Assembly: GCA_026388415.1 (NCBI GenBank)
Contig: JAPLJV010000039.1
Coordinates: 1 to 49,009, forward strand
DNA: 49,009 nt
Source: Deltaproteobacteria bacterium
Lineage (GTDB): Bacteria > Desulfobacterota > Syntrophia > Syntrophales > JACQWR01
Direction of reading: 5' to 3'
The notes under the pieces are model-generated. The model had not been told where the DNA came from and did no database searches. It saw only the letters and a program-made list of their open reading frames with translations. The translations under genes and the position numbers were made by a program. Below, piece after piece: positions 9,110-16,402 of this stretch. Positions within the stretch are counted from its first letter, which is position 1, and every line of letters begins with the position of its first letter.

Positions 9110-9916
9110 TTATCTTCCCATAAATGCGCCATCCGCCTCGCCCAGATAGGCCTTGGCGACAATAGCATTTTGCTGAACCTCAGCAGGCGTGCCTTCGGCG
9201 ATCTTCTCGCCGAAATCCAGGACCATGATTCTGTCGGAGAGATCCATGACGACGCCCATGTCATGTTCGATGAGCAGGACGGTCACGCCCCGCTCAATAT
9301 TGACATCAATGATAAACCGGGCCATATCCTCGGTTTCTTCGAGGTTCATGCCCGCCATGGGTTCATCCAGCAGCAGCACCTCCGGTTCGAGGCACAGCGC
9401 CCGCGCCATTTCGACCCGTTTCTGGAGTCCGTAGGGCAACGTTCCGACATGCTTTTTCCGGATATGCTCAATCTCGAGGAAATCAATGATATCCTCCACC
9501 CGCTTCCGATGCTGCACCTCTTCCCGCACACAGGGGCCGAAATAAAACATTGATTTTAAAAGACCGTATTTAATATGGATATGGCGTCCCAACATTAGAT
9601 TTTCCAGGACGGTCATGTGTTTGAAAAGTTCAATATTCTGAAAACTGCGGGCGATGCCCAGGCGGGCGATCTGATAAGGCCGGAGGTGTGTTATTTCCTT
9701 GTCCTTAAGAATCACTTTCCCCTTTTGGGGGCGGTAAAAACCGTTGATGACGTTGTACAGGCTGCTTTTACCCGCGCCGTTGGGGCCGATAATGGAAAAA
9801 ATTTCGCCCCTTTTTACCTCGAAACTCACATACAAAAGGGCCGTTATCCCACCAAAGCTCAAGGTGATCTCATCGCCCTTCAGGACAATTTCCTCCGTAA
9901 TGCGACCTGCTCCCAC
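9110..9916 (-). CDS. livG: Branched-chain/organic-acid ABC transporter ATPase LivG
   Basis: An ABC ATPase with Walker A GPNGAGKSS, the SFQNIELFKHMTVLENLMLG Q-loop region characteristic of LivG, the family-typical LPYGLQKRVEMARAL signature, Walker B VLLLDEPMAGMN and the switch His in LLIEHDMGVVM. No ATG is available near the conserved start. I chose the GTG at 9916, preceded by GGGAGG five bases upstream, which gives about 268 residues, the usual LivG size. A CTG or ATT further in, after a second GGAGG, is a weaker alternative. It is the first gene of the operon, with a leader of about 125 bases. Confidence 0.9.
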   Translation of the reverse strand: MGAGRITEEIVLKGDEITLSFGGITALLYVSFEVKRGEIFSIIGPNGAGKSSLYNVINGFYRPQKGKVILKDKEITHLRPYQIARLGIARSFQNIELFKHMTVLENLMLGRHIHIKYGLLKSMFYFGPCVREEVQHRKRVEDIIDFLEIEHIRKKHVGTLPYGLQKRVEMARALCLEPEVLLLDEPMAGMNLEETEDMARFIIDVNIERGVTVLLIEHDMGVVMDLSDRIMVLDFGEKIAEGTPAEVQQNAIVAKAYLGEADGAFMGR

Positions 9917-9955
9917 CCCTGCCTCCCGAATCACACGTAAGAAATAGATAAAGAA

Positions 9956-9998
9956 AAAACCGGTAAACCGATAATCATCCGGTTTTACATCGGTTTTC
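9956..9998 (-). terminator. Leader hairpin with U-run ahead of livG (attenuator candidate)
   Basis: On the minus strand an imperfect hairpin pairs AAACCG..GTAAA..CCG with CGG..TTTAC..CGGTTT around a short loop and is followed at once by TTTTTTC. It lies between the operon promoter and the livG start, so it has the form of an intrinsic terminator inside a leader. A smaller GCCT/AGGC hairpin lies just upstream of it and could take part in switching. Confidence 0.45.
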
Positions 9999-10048
9999 CC
10001 TACTCTGCCTGAAAAGGCACGCGAAGAGACAGTTTTTTCTTTGGCGCG

Positions 10049-10077
10049 ACTATATTCAGAAGGCGCCTGTCTGTCAA
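10049..10077 (-). promoter_or_regulatory. Sigma-70-like promoter for the liv operon
   Basis: The minus strand shows TTGACA (10072-10077), a 17-base spacer and TATAGT (10049-10054), matching the consensus at 11 of 12 positions. Transcription would start near 10042 and give a leader of about 125 bases before livG. It lies back to back with a weaker plus-strand promoter for the CBS-ACT gene. Confidence 0.65.
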
Positions 10078-10090
10078 GATTTTTATGAGG

Positions 10091-10119
10091 TTGACAAGCA
10101 GGGACGTTAATGTTATGCG
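10091..10119 (+). promoter_or_regulatory. Possible promoter for the CBS-ACT gene
   Basis: TTGACA (10091-10096) is followed after 17 bases by TATGCG (10114-10119), a poor -10 box. It points toward the CBS-ACT gene that starts at 10219. The perfect -35 and spacing support it; the -10 does not. Confidence 0.35.
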
Positions 10120-10218
10120 GACGCAGGTATTTGAAATTGTTCCCCTTGAGATACCAGGTATGTGTCGGCTGCTTCATTTAACACTAACACCTTACTTTCT
10201 TGTCAGGAGGGAAGCCCC

Positions 10219-11046
10219 ATGCAAGTCAAAGATCGTATGACCCCCAACCCCGTTACTGCTACCGAGGATTCCTCTTTCCAGGACGCATTGCACATGATGA
10301 AGGAGAAGAAAATCTGCCGTTTGCCTGTTGTTGACAAGCATGGACGCCTGGTCGGCCTTATTACCAATAAGGATTTGTTCGCCGCCTCGCCTTCGTCGGC
10401 CACGAGCCTCAGCGTCTTTGAAGTGCATTATCTGCTCTCCAAGATGCAAATAAAGAGCCTGATGAAGAAGCGGCTGATTACCGTCGGTGACGACTGTCCC
10501 TTGGAAGAGGCGGCCCGCATCATGATTGATAACGATATCGGCAGTTTGCCTGTCCTGAAAGATAACCGGATGGTCGGCATCATCACCGATGCGGATATCT
10601 TCAAAAGCTTCGTGGAGATTTTGGGAGGGCGTGAGCCGGGTCTCCGCCTGACCTTGGATGTGACAGAGGGTAAGGGGGCTCTGGCTGCCATCGCCAACGA
10701 GATCGCCCGGGAAGACGGCTTTATTATCAGCCTGGCCACCTTCAGCGGCAAGGATGCCAGCGATCGCATCATCACGGTAAAGGTAAGCGGCGCCCCGAAA
10801 GAGGGTTTGCTCAAAGGCCTGGAGTCTAACAGCGTCAAGGTGTTGAACGCCATAGAATTCACTTCAAGAATCAGACCAGTCATCAGAACGAACGGTAGCT
10901 GCAGGCTAATCCGATACCGACACCCCGGCGAAGGCCGGAGAACAGACATCGTCCCGGCGAAGGCCGATATCCATAACAACAAAATGGCTTCCGCAATCGG
11001 TTTTCACCGGGGTGACGCACCGAGTGAAAATAACTATAGAACCTGA
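10219..11046 (+). CDS. AcuB-like protein: two CBS domains plus ACT domain, with a repeat-derived tail
   Basis: The ATG at 10219 follows AGGAGGG with seven bases between, giving 275 residues. Two CBS domains lie at about 7-60 (MTPNPVTATEDSS...LVGLITNKD) and 78-138 (MKKRLITVGDDCPLEEAARIM...VGIITDADI). An ACT-like domain follows at about 145-210 (LTLDVTEGKGALAAIANEIA). CBS pairs normally bind adenine nucleotides and ACT domains bind small metabolites, so this is probably a regulatory ligand-sensing protein of the AcuB kind. The last 55 or so residues (from RLIRYRHPGEG on) are translated from a degenerate copy of a dispersed palindromic repeat and have no family resemblance, so the native stop appears lost. 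It diverges from the liv operon and may respond to energy state; that is inference. Confidence 0.8.
   Translation: MQVKDRMTPNPVTATEDSSFQDALHMMKEKKICRLPVVDKHGRLVGLITNKDLFAASPSSATSLSVFEVHYLLSKMQIKSLMKKRLITVGDDCPLEEAARIMIDNDIGSLPVLKDNRMVGIITDADIFKSFVEILGGREPGLRLTLDVTEGKGALAAIANEIAREDGFIISLATFSGKDASDRIITVKVSGAPKEGLLKGLESNSVKVLNAIEFTSRIRPVIRTNGSCRLIRYRHPGEGRRTDIVPAKADIHNNKMASAIGFHRGDAPSENNYRT
10915..11020. repeat. Degenerate copy of the two-hairpin dispersed repeat inside the 3' end of the CBS-ACT gene
   Basis: CCCCGGCGAAGGCCGG, then a second CCCGGCGAAGGCCG followed by ATATCCA, and GGTTTTCACCGGGGTGACG are recognisable parts of the repeat seen at 29189-29260 and elsewhere. The first arm appears duplicated. 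The copy lies in frame and extends the CBS-ACT reading frame. Confidence 0.6.
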
Positions 11047-11434
11047 GTAGGCAAAATTGATAATTCCTTCCTGTTATCCACGAAATGCCAACCCCATTGA
11101 AGGTGCAGGATTCAAATCGTAATCATTGCCCGGAGACATTATTTGACAAGCGAGCGAATAGGTTCTATTGCGGCCGCGAATCCAAATCATCCTGCACGTT
11201 AATTCCCCCATGGTCTTATATCTGTCAACACACCATCACCCCGAAAAGGTGGTATATGGTTAAAATGCCGTGGCACTACCGTGATACCAGGCGGCAAAAA
11301 AAGAAAACAAACCTAACCTGGCAAGCTGAAATTTTACATTTGTGAAATAATGTAATGTTCATAAATGCCTAACTCAACACTTCATGGGATAGCGGCTTAC
11401 CAGCTGCCTCCCCATAGGTCCGGAGAGGTGCACC
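11047..11434. other. Gene-free interval before the RlpA-like gene
   Basis: No convincing gene. It holds a TTGACA at 11143-11148 with a weak TATTGC 17 bases on, and a distant 9-bp inverted pair GTGCAGGAT (11103-11111) / ATCCTGCAC (11189-11197). An 86-codon open frame here has no family resemblance and no ribosome site. Confidence 0.4.
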
Positions 11435-11854
11435 ATGGCAGCAAGGATTTTTCTGAGAAAAGCAATGTGTTGGCTGGTAGTTTTTCTGTGTATCATCTCC
11501 ATATCCCGGCCAGAAAAAGGCGGATGTCTAACACCCGCCCAGGTCCCCCAACATACCCCTCCAAACGTGAGCGGGGAAGTGATCGCCGGCTGGTATGGAC
11601 GGGAACATCATAATAAGTTGACAGCCAGCGGGCAGAGGTTCGACATGCACAAAAACACCCCTGCACACAGGACATTGCCCCTAGGGACCAAGGTCCGGCT
11701 TGTCAACCCCGATAACGGCAAGTCCGCCGAAGGGATTGTCAATGACCGAGGACCCTATATCAAAGGCCGGGATGTGGATGTCTCCTATGCGATGGCCAGG
11801 CAACTCGGCTTCGTCAAAATGGGGGTCATGAAGCTCTACATAGAAAAAATATAG
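11435..11854 (+). CDS. RlpA-like double-psi beta-barrel protein
   Basis: A 139-residue protein whose ATG follows GGAGAGGTGCACC. An N-terminal hydrophobic stretch (about residues 10-25) acts as signal peptide or anchor. Residues about 48-137 match the RlpA double-psi barrel: GWYGREHHNKLTASGQRFDM, AHRTLPLGTKVRLVNPDNGKS, NDRGPYIKGRDVDVS. In P. aeruginosa RlpA is a lytic transglycosylase acting on denuded peptidoglycan at the septum, with the conserved barrel carrying the catalytic Asp; the matching Asp here is within FDM or NDRGP. No SPOR domain is present, so septal targeting by glycan binding is not evident. No lipobox Cys is in a standard position, although CL occurs near residue 31. It stands alone between two long gaps. 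Confidence 0.85.
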   Translation: MAARIFLRKAMCWLVVFLCIISISRPEKGGCLTPAQVPQHTPPNVSGEVIAGWYGREHHNKLTASGQRFDMHKNTPAHRTLPLGTKVRLVNPDNGKSAEGIVNDRGPYIKGRDVDVSYAMARQLGFVKMGVMKLYIEKI

Positions 11855-12268
11855 TTGGTTGGGCCTTGGGTGCTACTTACGGGATGAAATGCGGAAATAC
11901 TGGTCGGTCTTTTTACATGCGTGTATGATGCACCTGTACTTCCTTGTTTATGAATTTCCCAAAGCATACTTTATTTCAATCAGTATTCAATAAGCTCTGA
12001 ATAGTCCAGCCGGAGACGAAAGAACCGGATTAGACTATCACACCTCCTTCAACGTATCCCTCAACATGCTGAGGTTCCACCAAATGCTGAGGCAAAACGT
12101 GTTATTTTATGCTTCTCCACCATTTGTTCCTATTACTCTAACTACATGTTGTTATATAGTTAATTAAAAATTCTGATGCTCATTCAGTTATTGGCGGACT
12201 ATTTGCTATTATTATGATCATGTAACAACACAATGTTATTTTTCAGACAATAAATTGAGGGCATAAAA
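11855..12268. other. AT-rich gene-free interval
   Basis: No gene, tRNA or clear promoter seen. The base composition changes from GC-rich to AT-rich around 11.9 kb, with stretches such as TTATATAGTTAATTAAAAATT. It begins an AT-rich segment that extends to about 14.2 kb. Confidence 0.4.
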
Positions 12269-12469
12269 ATGAACAGGCAAGAGATTCTAAAGGAAAAGGA
12301 AATTATATCATACATGATATTGGGAAACATTCAAAAAAAGCATAAACCTAACCAACTTTATGACTTATTGGTACGACAAGCATGGTTAAGTTCAGGAATC
12401 AAAGAAGAAAGTGATAACATAAAATGGCAAGAATTAAAGTCGGAGAGACATTTGGAAATTTTTCATTAA
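12269..12469 (+). CDS. Small hypothetical protein, 66 residues
   Basis: The ATG is preceded by GAGGGCATAAAA, a good ribosome site. The product is hydrophilic, Lys- and Glu-rich, and predicted helical, with no signal peptide or membrane segment (begins MNRQEILKEKEIISYMILG). I do not recognise a family. Its A+T-rich codon use differs strongly from the flanking genes. Its last 46 bases overlap, in another frame, the peroxiredoxin-like fragment that begins at 12424. It may be a real accessory gene or a chance frame. Confidence 0.4.
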   Translation: MNRQEILKEKEIISYMILGNIQKKHKPNQLYDLLVRQAWLSSGIKEESDNIKWQELKSERHLEIFH

Positions 12470-12567
12470 AAAGCCACACGGAAGCATTGATTGATACAGC
12501 TGCACTTGCGGGCAAGAAATTGCAGTTGTCTTACAGCATATCTAATTTGGATGAAGGAAGCTTATGA
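12424..12567 (+). pseudogene. Peroxiredoxin (AhpC/TSA) N-terminal remnant, 47 codons
   Basis: The frame reads MARIKVGETFGNFSLKSH..., then DTAALAGKKLQLSYS. This is the usual opening of redoxin/peroxiredoxin proteins (K-V-G-x-x-F-x-x-F-x-L-K-S...L-x-G-K-K-L). It matches the layout of the complete peroxiredoxin at 30950, but ends right where the conserved FHPLAWT..C active-site segment should start. The catalytic Cys and the rest of the fold are absent. It stops with TGA overlapping the ATG of the next small gene. A decayed or rearranged gene is the best reading; a short functional peptide cannot be excluded. Confidence 0.5.
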
Positions 12568-12716
12568 GGGTATATAAACTGATAGGTGTCATATGTGTAG
12601 CCATGGTCATGTGGATCTTTACGCTGACTTTAACTAAAATTATAGAAAATTCATCTAAAACTGATTCTTATAGCCTCGTTGATGCGAAACAATCTTTTCT
12701 CTTTCGCAACCGCTGA
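12564..12716 (+). CDS. Small single-span membrane peptide, 50 residues
   Basis: The ATG at 12564 follows AAGGAAGCTT and overlaps the TGA of the peroxiredoxin remnant (ATGA). The product starts MRVYKLIGVICVAMVMWIF, one hydrophobic segment at about residues 5-24, followed by a polar tail ending in FLFRNR. No family is recognised. The ribosome site and overlap argue for translation, but in a region with a broken gene this could be a by-product of a rearrangement. Confidence 0.4.
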   Translation: MRVYKLIGVICVAMVMWIFTLTLTKIIENSSKTDSYSLVDAKQSFLFRNR

Positions 12717-12737
12717 TTTTTTATGAAATAAGCTTCT

Positions 12738-12766
12738 TTGTATCACTGTAAAAGAAGCGTTATAAT
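12738..12766 (+). promoter_or_regulatory. Strong sigma-70-like promoter for the secreted protein gene
   Basis: TTGTAT (12738-12743), a 17-base spacer, and a perfect TATAAT (12761-12766) lie 56 bases ahead of the gene that starts at 12822. The start of transcription would be near 12773. Confidence 0.65.
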
Positions 12767-12821
12767 AGATGTAAAGGCATATTGAGAAAGGATTGTTAAC
12801 AAAAAAGAGAGGAGTACGAAC

Positions 12822-13271
12822 ATGAAAAGATTTCTATTAGCAGTAGCACTAATGATGACAATAGGCAACATCCCAGCATTTGCAGCCGATGTTGGCGTAT
12901 CCGTTAGCATAGGGCAACCGGGCTTCTATGGTCGCATTGACATAGGGAACGCACCACACCCGGAATATGTTAACCCACAACCGATAATCGTACAGCCTGT
13001 GCCGAGAGGTAGGACTGTCGAGCCAATATATTTGCGGGTACCTCCCGGTCATCAGAAGAATTGGAAGAAATACTGCGGCAAATATAATGCCTGTGGTCAG
13101 CCGGTATATTTTGTTAAAGACAACTGGTACAATGAGGTCTATACTCCCCATTACAAGAAACAACATGGCGACAGTCGTGACGATAACCGCGGCAGAAGAG
13201 ACGATAACCGTGGAAAAGGCCAAGATAGAGGAAACGACAGAGGCCATAACAAGGGGCGCGATAGGAACTGA
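12822..13271 (+). CDS. Secreted protein with Asp/Arg/Asn/Gly-rich tail
   Basis: A 149-residue product starting from an ATG preceded by AGAGGAGTACGAAC. Residues 1-21 are a clear Sec signal peptide ending AFAAD. The middle includes DVGVSVSIGQPGFYGRIDIG and PPGHQKNWKKYCGKYNACGQPVYFVKDNWY, with two cysteines that could form a disulfide. From about residue 113 the tail is a low-complexity run of D-D-N-R-G-R/K and R-G-N-D-R-G units, strongly charged and likely disordered. I have seen similar small periplasmic hypothetical proteins in proteobacteria, but their role is unknown to me. Its own promoter suggests a single-gene unit. Confidence 0.75.
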   Translation: MKRFLLAVALMMTIGNIPAFAADVGVSVSIGQPGFYGRIDIGNAPHPEYVNPQPIIVQPVPRGRTVEPIYLRVPPGHQKNWKKYCGKYNACGQPVYFVKDNWYNEVYTPHYKKQHGDSRDDNRGRRDDNRGKGQDRGNDRGHNKGRDRN

Positions 13272-13472
13272 TTTGTTTATCCATCGAAAGTTTCCCAAAA
13301 GCAATAATTGCCATGATTATATTTGGTATTGTTGATAATGATTTTATTGGCACAAAATATCGTTCTTCATATACTCCGACCGTAACGAAGTAATGCCCTG
13401 TCAACCAATATTTTTACTCGTTATTGTTTGCCAGTTTATTTGACATCGCCATATCTGAAAGGAGGTCAAGAG

Positions 13473-13721
13473 ATGAATTTTAAGATTATCCTGATAGTAA
13501 TTGTTGCCTGCCTTGCCCTCGTTTTCACTACTCAAAATATGGCCGCCGTTACGGTAAGTATTTTCTTCTGGGAAATTTCATTATCACTTGCACTCTTGAT
13601 TTTCTTTACTCTGGCTGTTGGTTTTATCGTCGGATGGTTTCTGCACAGCTTTCTGGCGTATCGTAAAGACAAGAAGGAAATGGCCGAGATTCAAGCCGAT
13701 TTGCGAACCAGCAAGCAATAG
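13473..13721 (+). CDS. LapA-domain (DUF1049) small membrane protein
   Basis: The ATG at 13473 follows a near-perfect AAGGAGGT with seven bases between, giving 82 residues. Two membrane segments lie at about 4-22 and 35-58, split by the short motif TTQNMAAVTVSIFFWEISLSLALL, which is the LapA/YciS family signature (N-x-x-x-V-x-V...W). A short basic cytoplasmic tail with coiled-coil character follows. In E. coli LapA/LapB take part in controlling lipopolysaccharide synthesis through LpxC turnover; homologues without LapB nearby, as here, are of unsure role. Confidence 0.8.
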   Translation: MNFKIILIVIVACLALVFTTQNMAAVTVSIFFWEISLSLALLIFFTLAVGFIVGWFLHSFLAYRKDKKEMAEIQADLRTSKQ

Positions 13722-14217
13722 CCTCTGCGGCCTCTCGGTTTGAGCCATGTTACTTTTTTCCCTTATTAATCATGAATTATTACAACTAACAACCACTTAG
13801 CAGGGTATGCCGTGTAAAACGTATGACTTGTCGGTTAAATTCTGACCGAGGGAGATCGGTAGTCTCGCCTACGTAGCTTGAGGAGGGTTCAAAGGGTAAC
13901 CTGCAGCATTAAACTTCCTGACAACGACTCTTTAGGGAGTCGGCAAGGCTGCGGGTTGTAGCGTGAGCGAATCCAGTGTATTGGTTGGCAAGAAAATAGA
14001 TGACGGCATATTCCACAGTACAAACGGGATTCATTAGTTATCAATAATATTCCACGGTGTGACTTTGTGTTATACGTACCAGACACATTTCATTATTTAC
14101 TCGATCACCCCTGTGCAGTACGGGTTTCTGAACTACACAAACACTTTCCCCAAAAAACACGGCTTCGGTAAAATAATCAATAACCTATCAACAATGATAC
14201 CGCCCATGACGGAACGG
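13722..14217. ncRNA. Gene-free interval with a hairpin-rich segment, possible structured RNA or intron remnant
   Basis: Between about 13800 and 14010 the base composition becomes balanced and several hairpins crowd together: CCGA-loop-TCGG near 13845-13860, GACTC-TTTAGG-GAGTC near 13926-13941, and a CGGT/ACCG pair just before them. The segment opens with GTGTAAAACG and ends in GGTTGGCAAG. It contains no long frame. It could be the remnant of a group II intron 5' part or another structured RNA; I cannot identify a family. The strand is not determined. The rest of the interval is AT-rich and empty. Confidence 0.3.
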
Positions 14218-15009
14218 TTAGAAGTTCTGAATATAAGATCGCGCGCCCGCAAAACGTTCCCGATAATACCGCCCGGACAGGGAATCCTGGCGGATTTTTT
14301 TACCCCTTCCGGGGGCATGGATGAATAGGTCATCGCCGGCGTAGATGCCCACGTGCGAGACCTTTTCGCCATCTCGGGTGTGGAAAAATACCAGATCGCC
14401 CTTCGCTAAATGGTCCCGTGTCACGGGGCGGCCCATCTCGATTTGCGAAAGCGAGGTACGGGGCAGATCGAGACCATTCAACTGATATACGGTCATCGTT
14501 AAACCGCTGCAATCAAAACCTTCCTCAGCGCTTGTTCCACCCCAGAGGTACGGCACATCAATAAAGTTCCGCGCCGTTTTGACGAGTTCTTCCCCGAGCT
14601 CAGCGCGGCTGGAACCTTTTCTGGACACCGCATATTCGCCGGGGCTGACGATATAATATTCCTGGATTATACCCGCTTGCTTGAGTGATTCGGCCTTGTT
14701 TTGGGCTACGGTGCGGGTGGGAAAATTGCCGATACGCACCTTATAGAGGCCCTTCTCGGCGGCAAAATAGGTGGCGTCCACACCCTGACCACGCAGGACT
14801 TCCGTCAGGCGGGCGGCATTTTCCACCTTCGCAAAGGCGCCGGCCTGAATGGTATAGGCCATCCGGGCCAGTTCCTTACCCTTGACTTCGGAGGGCTGAC
14901 TGTAGGAGGTACTCCTTGTGGCGCATCCGGCCATCAGCAAAAGCAGGCACACCGGCAAAACACTGTAAATAATTGAGGACTTACCGGGCCAGGACCGCCA
15001 TAGAATCAT
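14218..15009 (-). CDS. Lipoprotein with SPOR domain and NlpC/P60 peptidase domain
   Basis: A 263-residue protein. The lipobox LMAG-C29 marks it as a lipoprotein. Residues about 50-122 (MAYTIQAGAFAKVENAARLTEVLR...YKVRIGNF) form a SPOR-like peptidoglycan-binding domain. Residues about 138-263 are an NlpC/P60 domain with the catalytic Cys167 in GFDCSGL, His219 in VSHVGIY and His231 in FIHAP. It would cut peptide stems of peptidoglycan, probably gamma-D-Glu-diamino acid bonds, at sites of denuded glycan, in the periplasm. It starts 25 bases after the CCA-enzyme gene and is the last gene of the thiamine-cca run. The ATG is preceded by AAGGGGACGGAA. Confidence 0.9.
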   Translation of the reverse strand: MILWRSWPGKSSIIYSVLPVCLLLLMAGCATRSTSYSQPSEVKGKELARMAYTIQAGAFAKVENAARLTEVLRGQGVDATYFAAEKGLYKVRIGNFPTRTVAQNKAESLKQAGIIQEYYIVSPGEYAVSRKGSSRAELGEELVKTARNFIDVPYLWGGTSAEEGFDCSGLTMTVYQLNGLDLPRTSLSQIEMGRPVTRDHLAKGDLVFFHTRDGEKVSHVGIYAGDDLFIHAPGRGKKIRQDSLSGRYYRERFAGARSYIQNF

Positions 15010-15033
15010 TTCCGTCCCCTTCAGATTATTCGT

Positions 15034-16389
15034 TTACCCCTTTGCCAGCTCTGCCCCAAAGCGCTCCTGAACCAGCCGACGGGCATCGTCTGCGGAAAAA
15101 ATCAGGCCGTTTAACTGGGCATCCTCCACGTCCTGCAGGATACCGGCAAAGAGCGGACCCGGCTTATAGCCCATGTCAATCAGGTCATGGCCCGTGATGA
15201 GGCGCGGCGGGCGCAGTTCCCCTGCAGGTATTTCTATCAGTTTTGTCCGGCAAAACTCATAGTTGTCGAGCAGGCCGTGGCTGCCAAGGCAATCGAGGCG
15301 GTGCAGTTCCAGGTGGAGCGGGAAATCTGGCAGACGGAGAAACCGTTTCAACCGGCTGGGACGCATCTCCCGGACATTCATGAACAACATGTGGCAGTGG
15401 ATCAGTGCCAGCACCGTTTCCAGATCCTCATTGGAAAACCGGAGGCGCTCCATGACCTGCCGGGCGATCTCTTCGCCGCGCTGGACATGGCCGTAAAAAT
15501 GCACTCCTTTGTCGTCAACGGTACGGGTAACGGCCTTCCCCAAATCATGCAGGATGACTCCCCAGGCCAGACACGGATCAGCCGCTGCTTCCGTCGGCAG
15601 CAAGGAAAGCATAAGCAGCGCGTGCTCCCATACATCGCCTTCGGGGTGAAACTGTGGCGGCTGCTCCACTCCGACGAGCGCCTCGACTTCGGGCAGGATT
15701 TCCCTCAAAAGGCCCGTCTCGGCCAAAAGCTCCATGCCGCGTCGCGCCCCGGGGCGCGTGATTATTTTAGTCAGTTCCTCCCGGATGCGCTCGGCGCTGA
15801 TCCGGCGGATCGTACCGGCCTGGACCTTGATGGCCGTAAGCGTTTCGGGCTCGATTTGATAGCCGAGAGAAGCGGCAAAACGCACCGCCCGGAGCAACCG
15901 CAGATGATCCTCGGCAAAACGCTGCCGGGGACCGCCGATCGTACGCACGAGGCGTCGCTCAATATCCGCCATGCCGCCCACATAATCAAGCAGACGTCCT
16001 GTCTCATGGTCTAGTAAAAGTCCGTTGATCGTAAAATCACGTCGCCGGACGTCTTCCTCGGCGCTGGCCGGGCTTACGCTGGTAGGTCGGCGGCCATCCA
16101 CGTAGCCGTCTTCCCTGCGGAAGGCGGCCACTTCATATTTCTTCCCTTGCTCGATGACCAGCACGACGCCGAAACTCATCCCCACGGGAATAGTGTGGGG
16201 AAAAATCGCCATTACGGCATCTGGTACAGCGGAGGTAACGATATCATAATCCCCGGGCGGAACACCGCGAATCAGGTCGCGGACACAGCCGCCCACGAGG
16301 TAGGCCTCATGACCGGCCGACTTCAATCTGTCCAGAACAAGACGGGCGGATTCGGGCAGGGAAGACACATCCACCGACAGATCTCCCAT
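15034..16389 (-). CDS. cca: CCA tRNA nucleotidyltransferase / poly(A) polymerase-family enzyme with HD domain
   Basis: About 451 residues from the ATG at 16389. The class II nucleotidyltransferase head has LVGGCVRDLIRG and the metal motif GDYDIVTSA, then RRRDFTINGLLLD and DPRxR-like GPRQRFAEDHLRLLRAVRFAA. The C-terminal half has an HD phosphohydrolase motif, ILHDLGKAVT, as in bacterial CCA enzymes with an HD domain. It adds or repairs the CCA end of tRNAs in the cytoplasm. The start sits 13 bases after thiC; a longer reading would overlap thiC and adds no conserved sequence. A pure poly(A) polymerase or A-adding enzyme is a less likely alternative that motif reading cannot exclude. Confidence 0.88.
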   Translation of the reverse strand: MGDLSVDVSSLPESARLVLDRLKSAGHEAYLVGGCVRDLIRGVPPGDYDIVTSAVPDAVMAIFPHTIPVGMSFGVVLVIEQGKKYEVAAFRREDGYVDGRRPTSVSPASAEEDVRRRDFTINGLLLDHETGRLLDYVGGMADIERRLVRTIGGPRQRFAEDHLRLLRAVRFAASLGYQIEPETLTAIKVQAGTIRRISAERIREELTKIITRPGARRGMELLAETGLLREILPEVEALVGVEQPPQFHPEGDVWEHALLMLSLLPTEAAADPCLAWGVILHDLGKAVTRTVDDKGVHFYGHVQRGEEIARQVMERLRFSNEDLETVLALIHCHMLFMNVREMRPSRLKRFLRLPDFPLHLELHRLDCLGSHGLLDNYEFCRTKLIEIPAGELRPPRLITGHDLIDMGYKPGPLFAGILQDVEDAQLNGLIFSADDARRLVQERFGAELAKG

Positions 16390-16402
16390 AACATTACCTG
16401 GC

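Noticed and set aside
11085-11345. 86-codon plus-strand frame before the RlpA-like gene
   Set aside because: No ribosome site and an unusual composition rich in Trp, Lys and Thr without domain features; probably chance.
14059-14328. 89-codon plus-strand frame overlapping the NlpC/P60 gene end
   Set aside because: Its second half is antisense to the NlpC/P60 domain and its first half has no ribosome site or motif.
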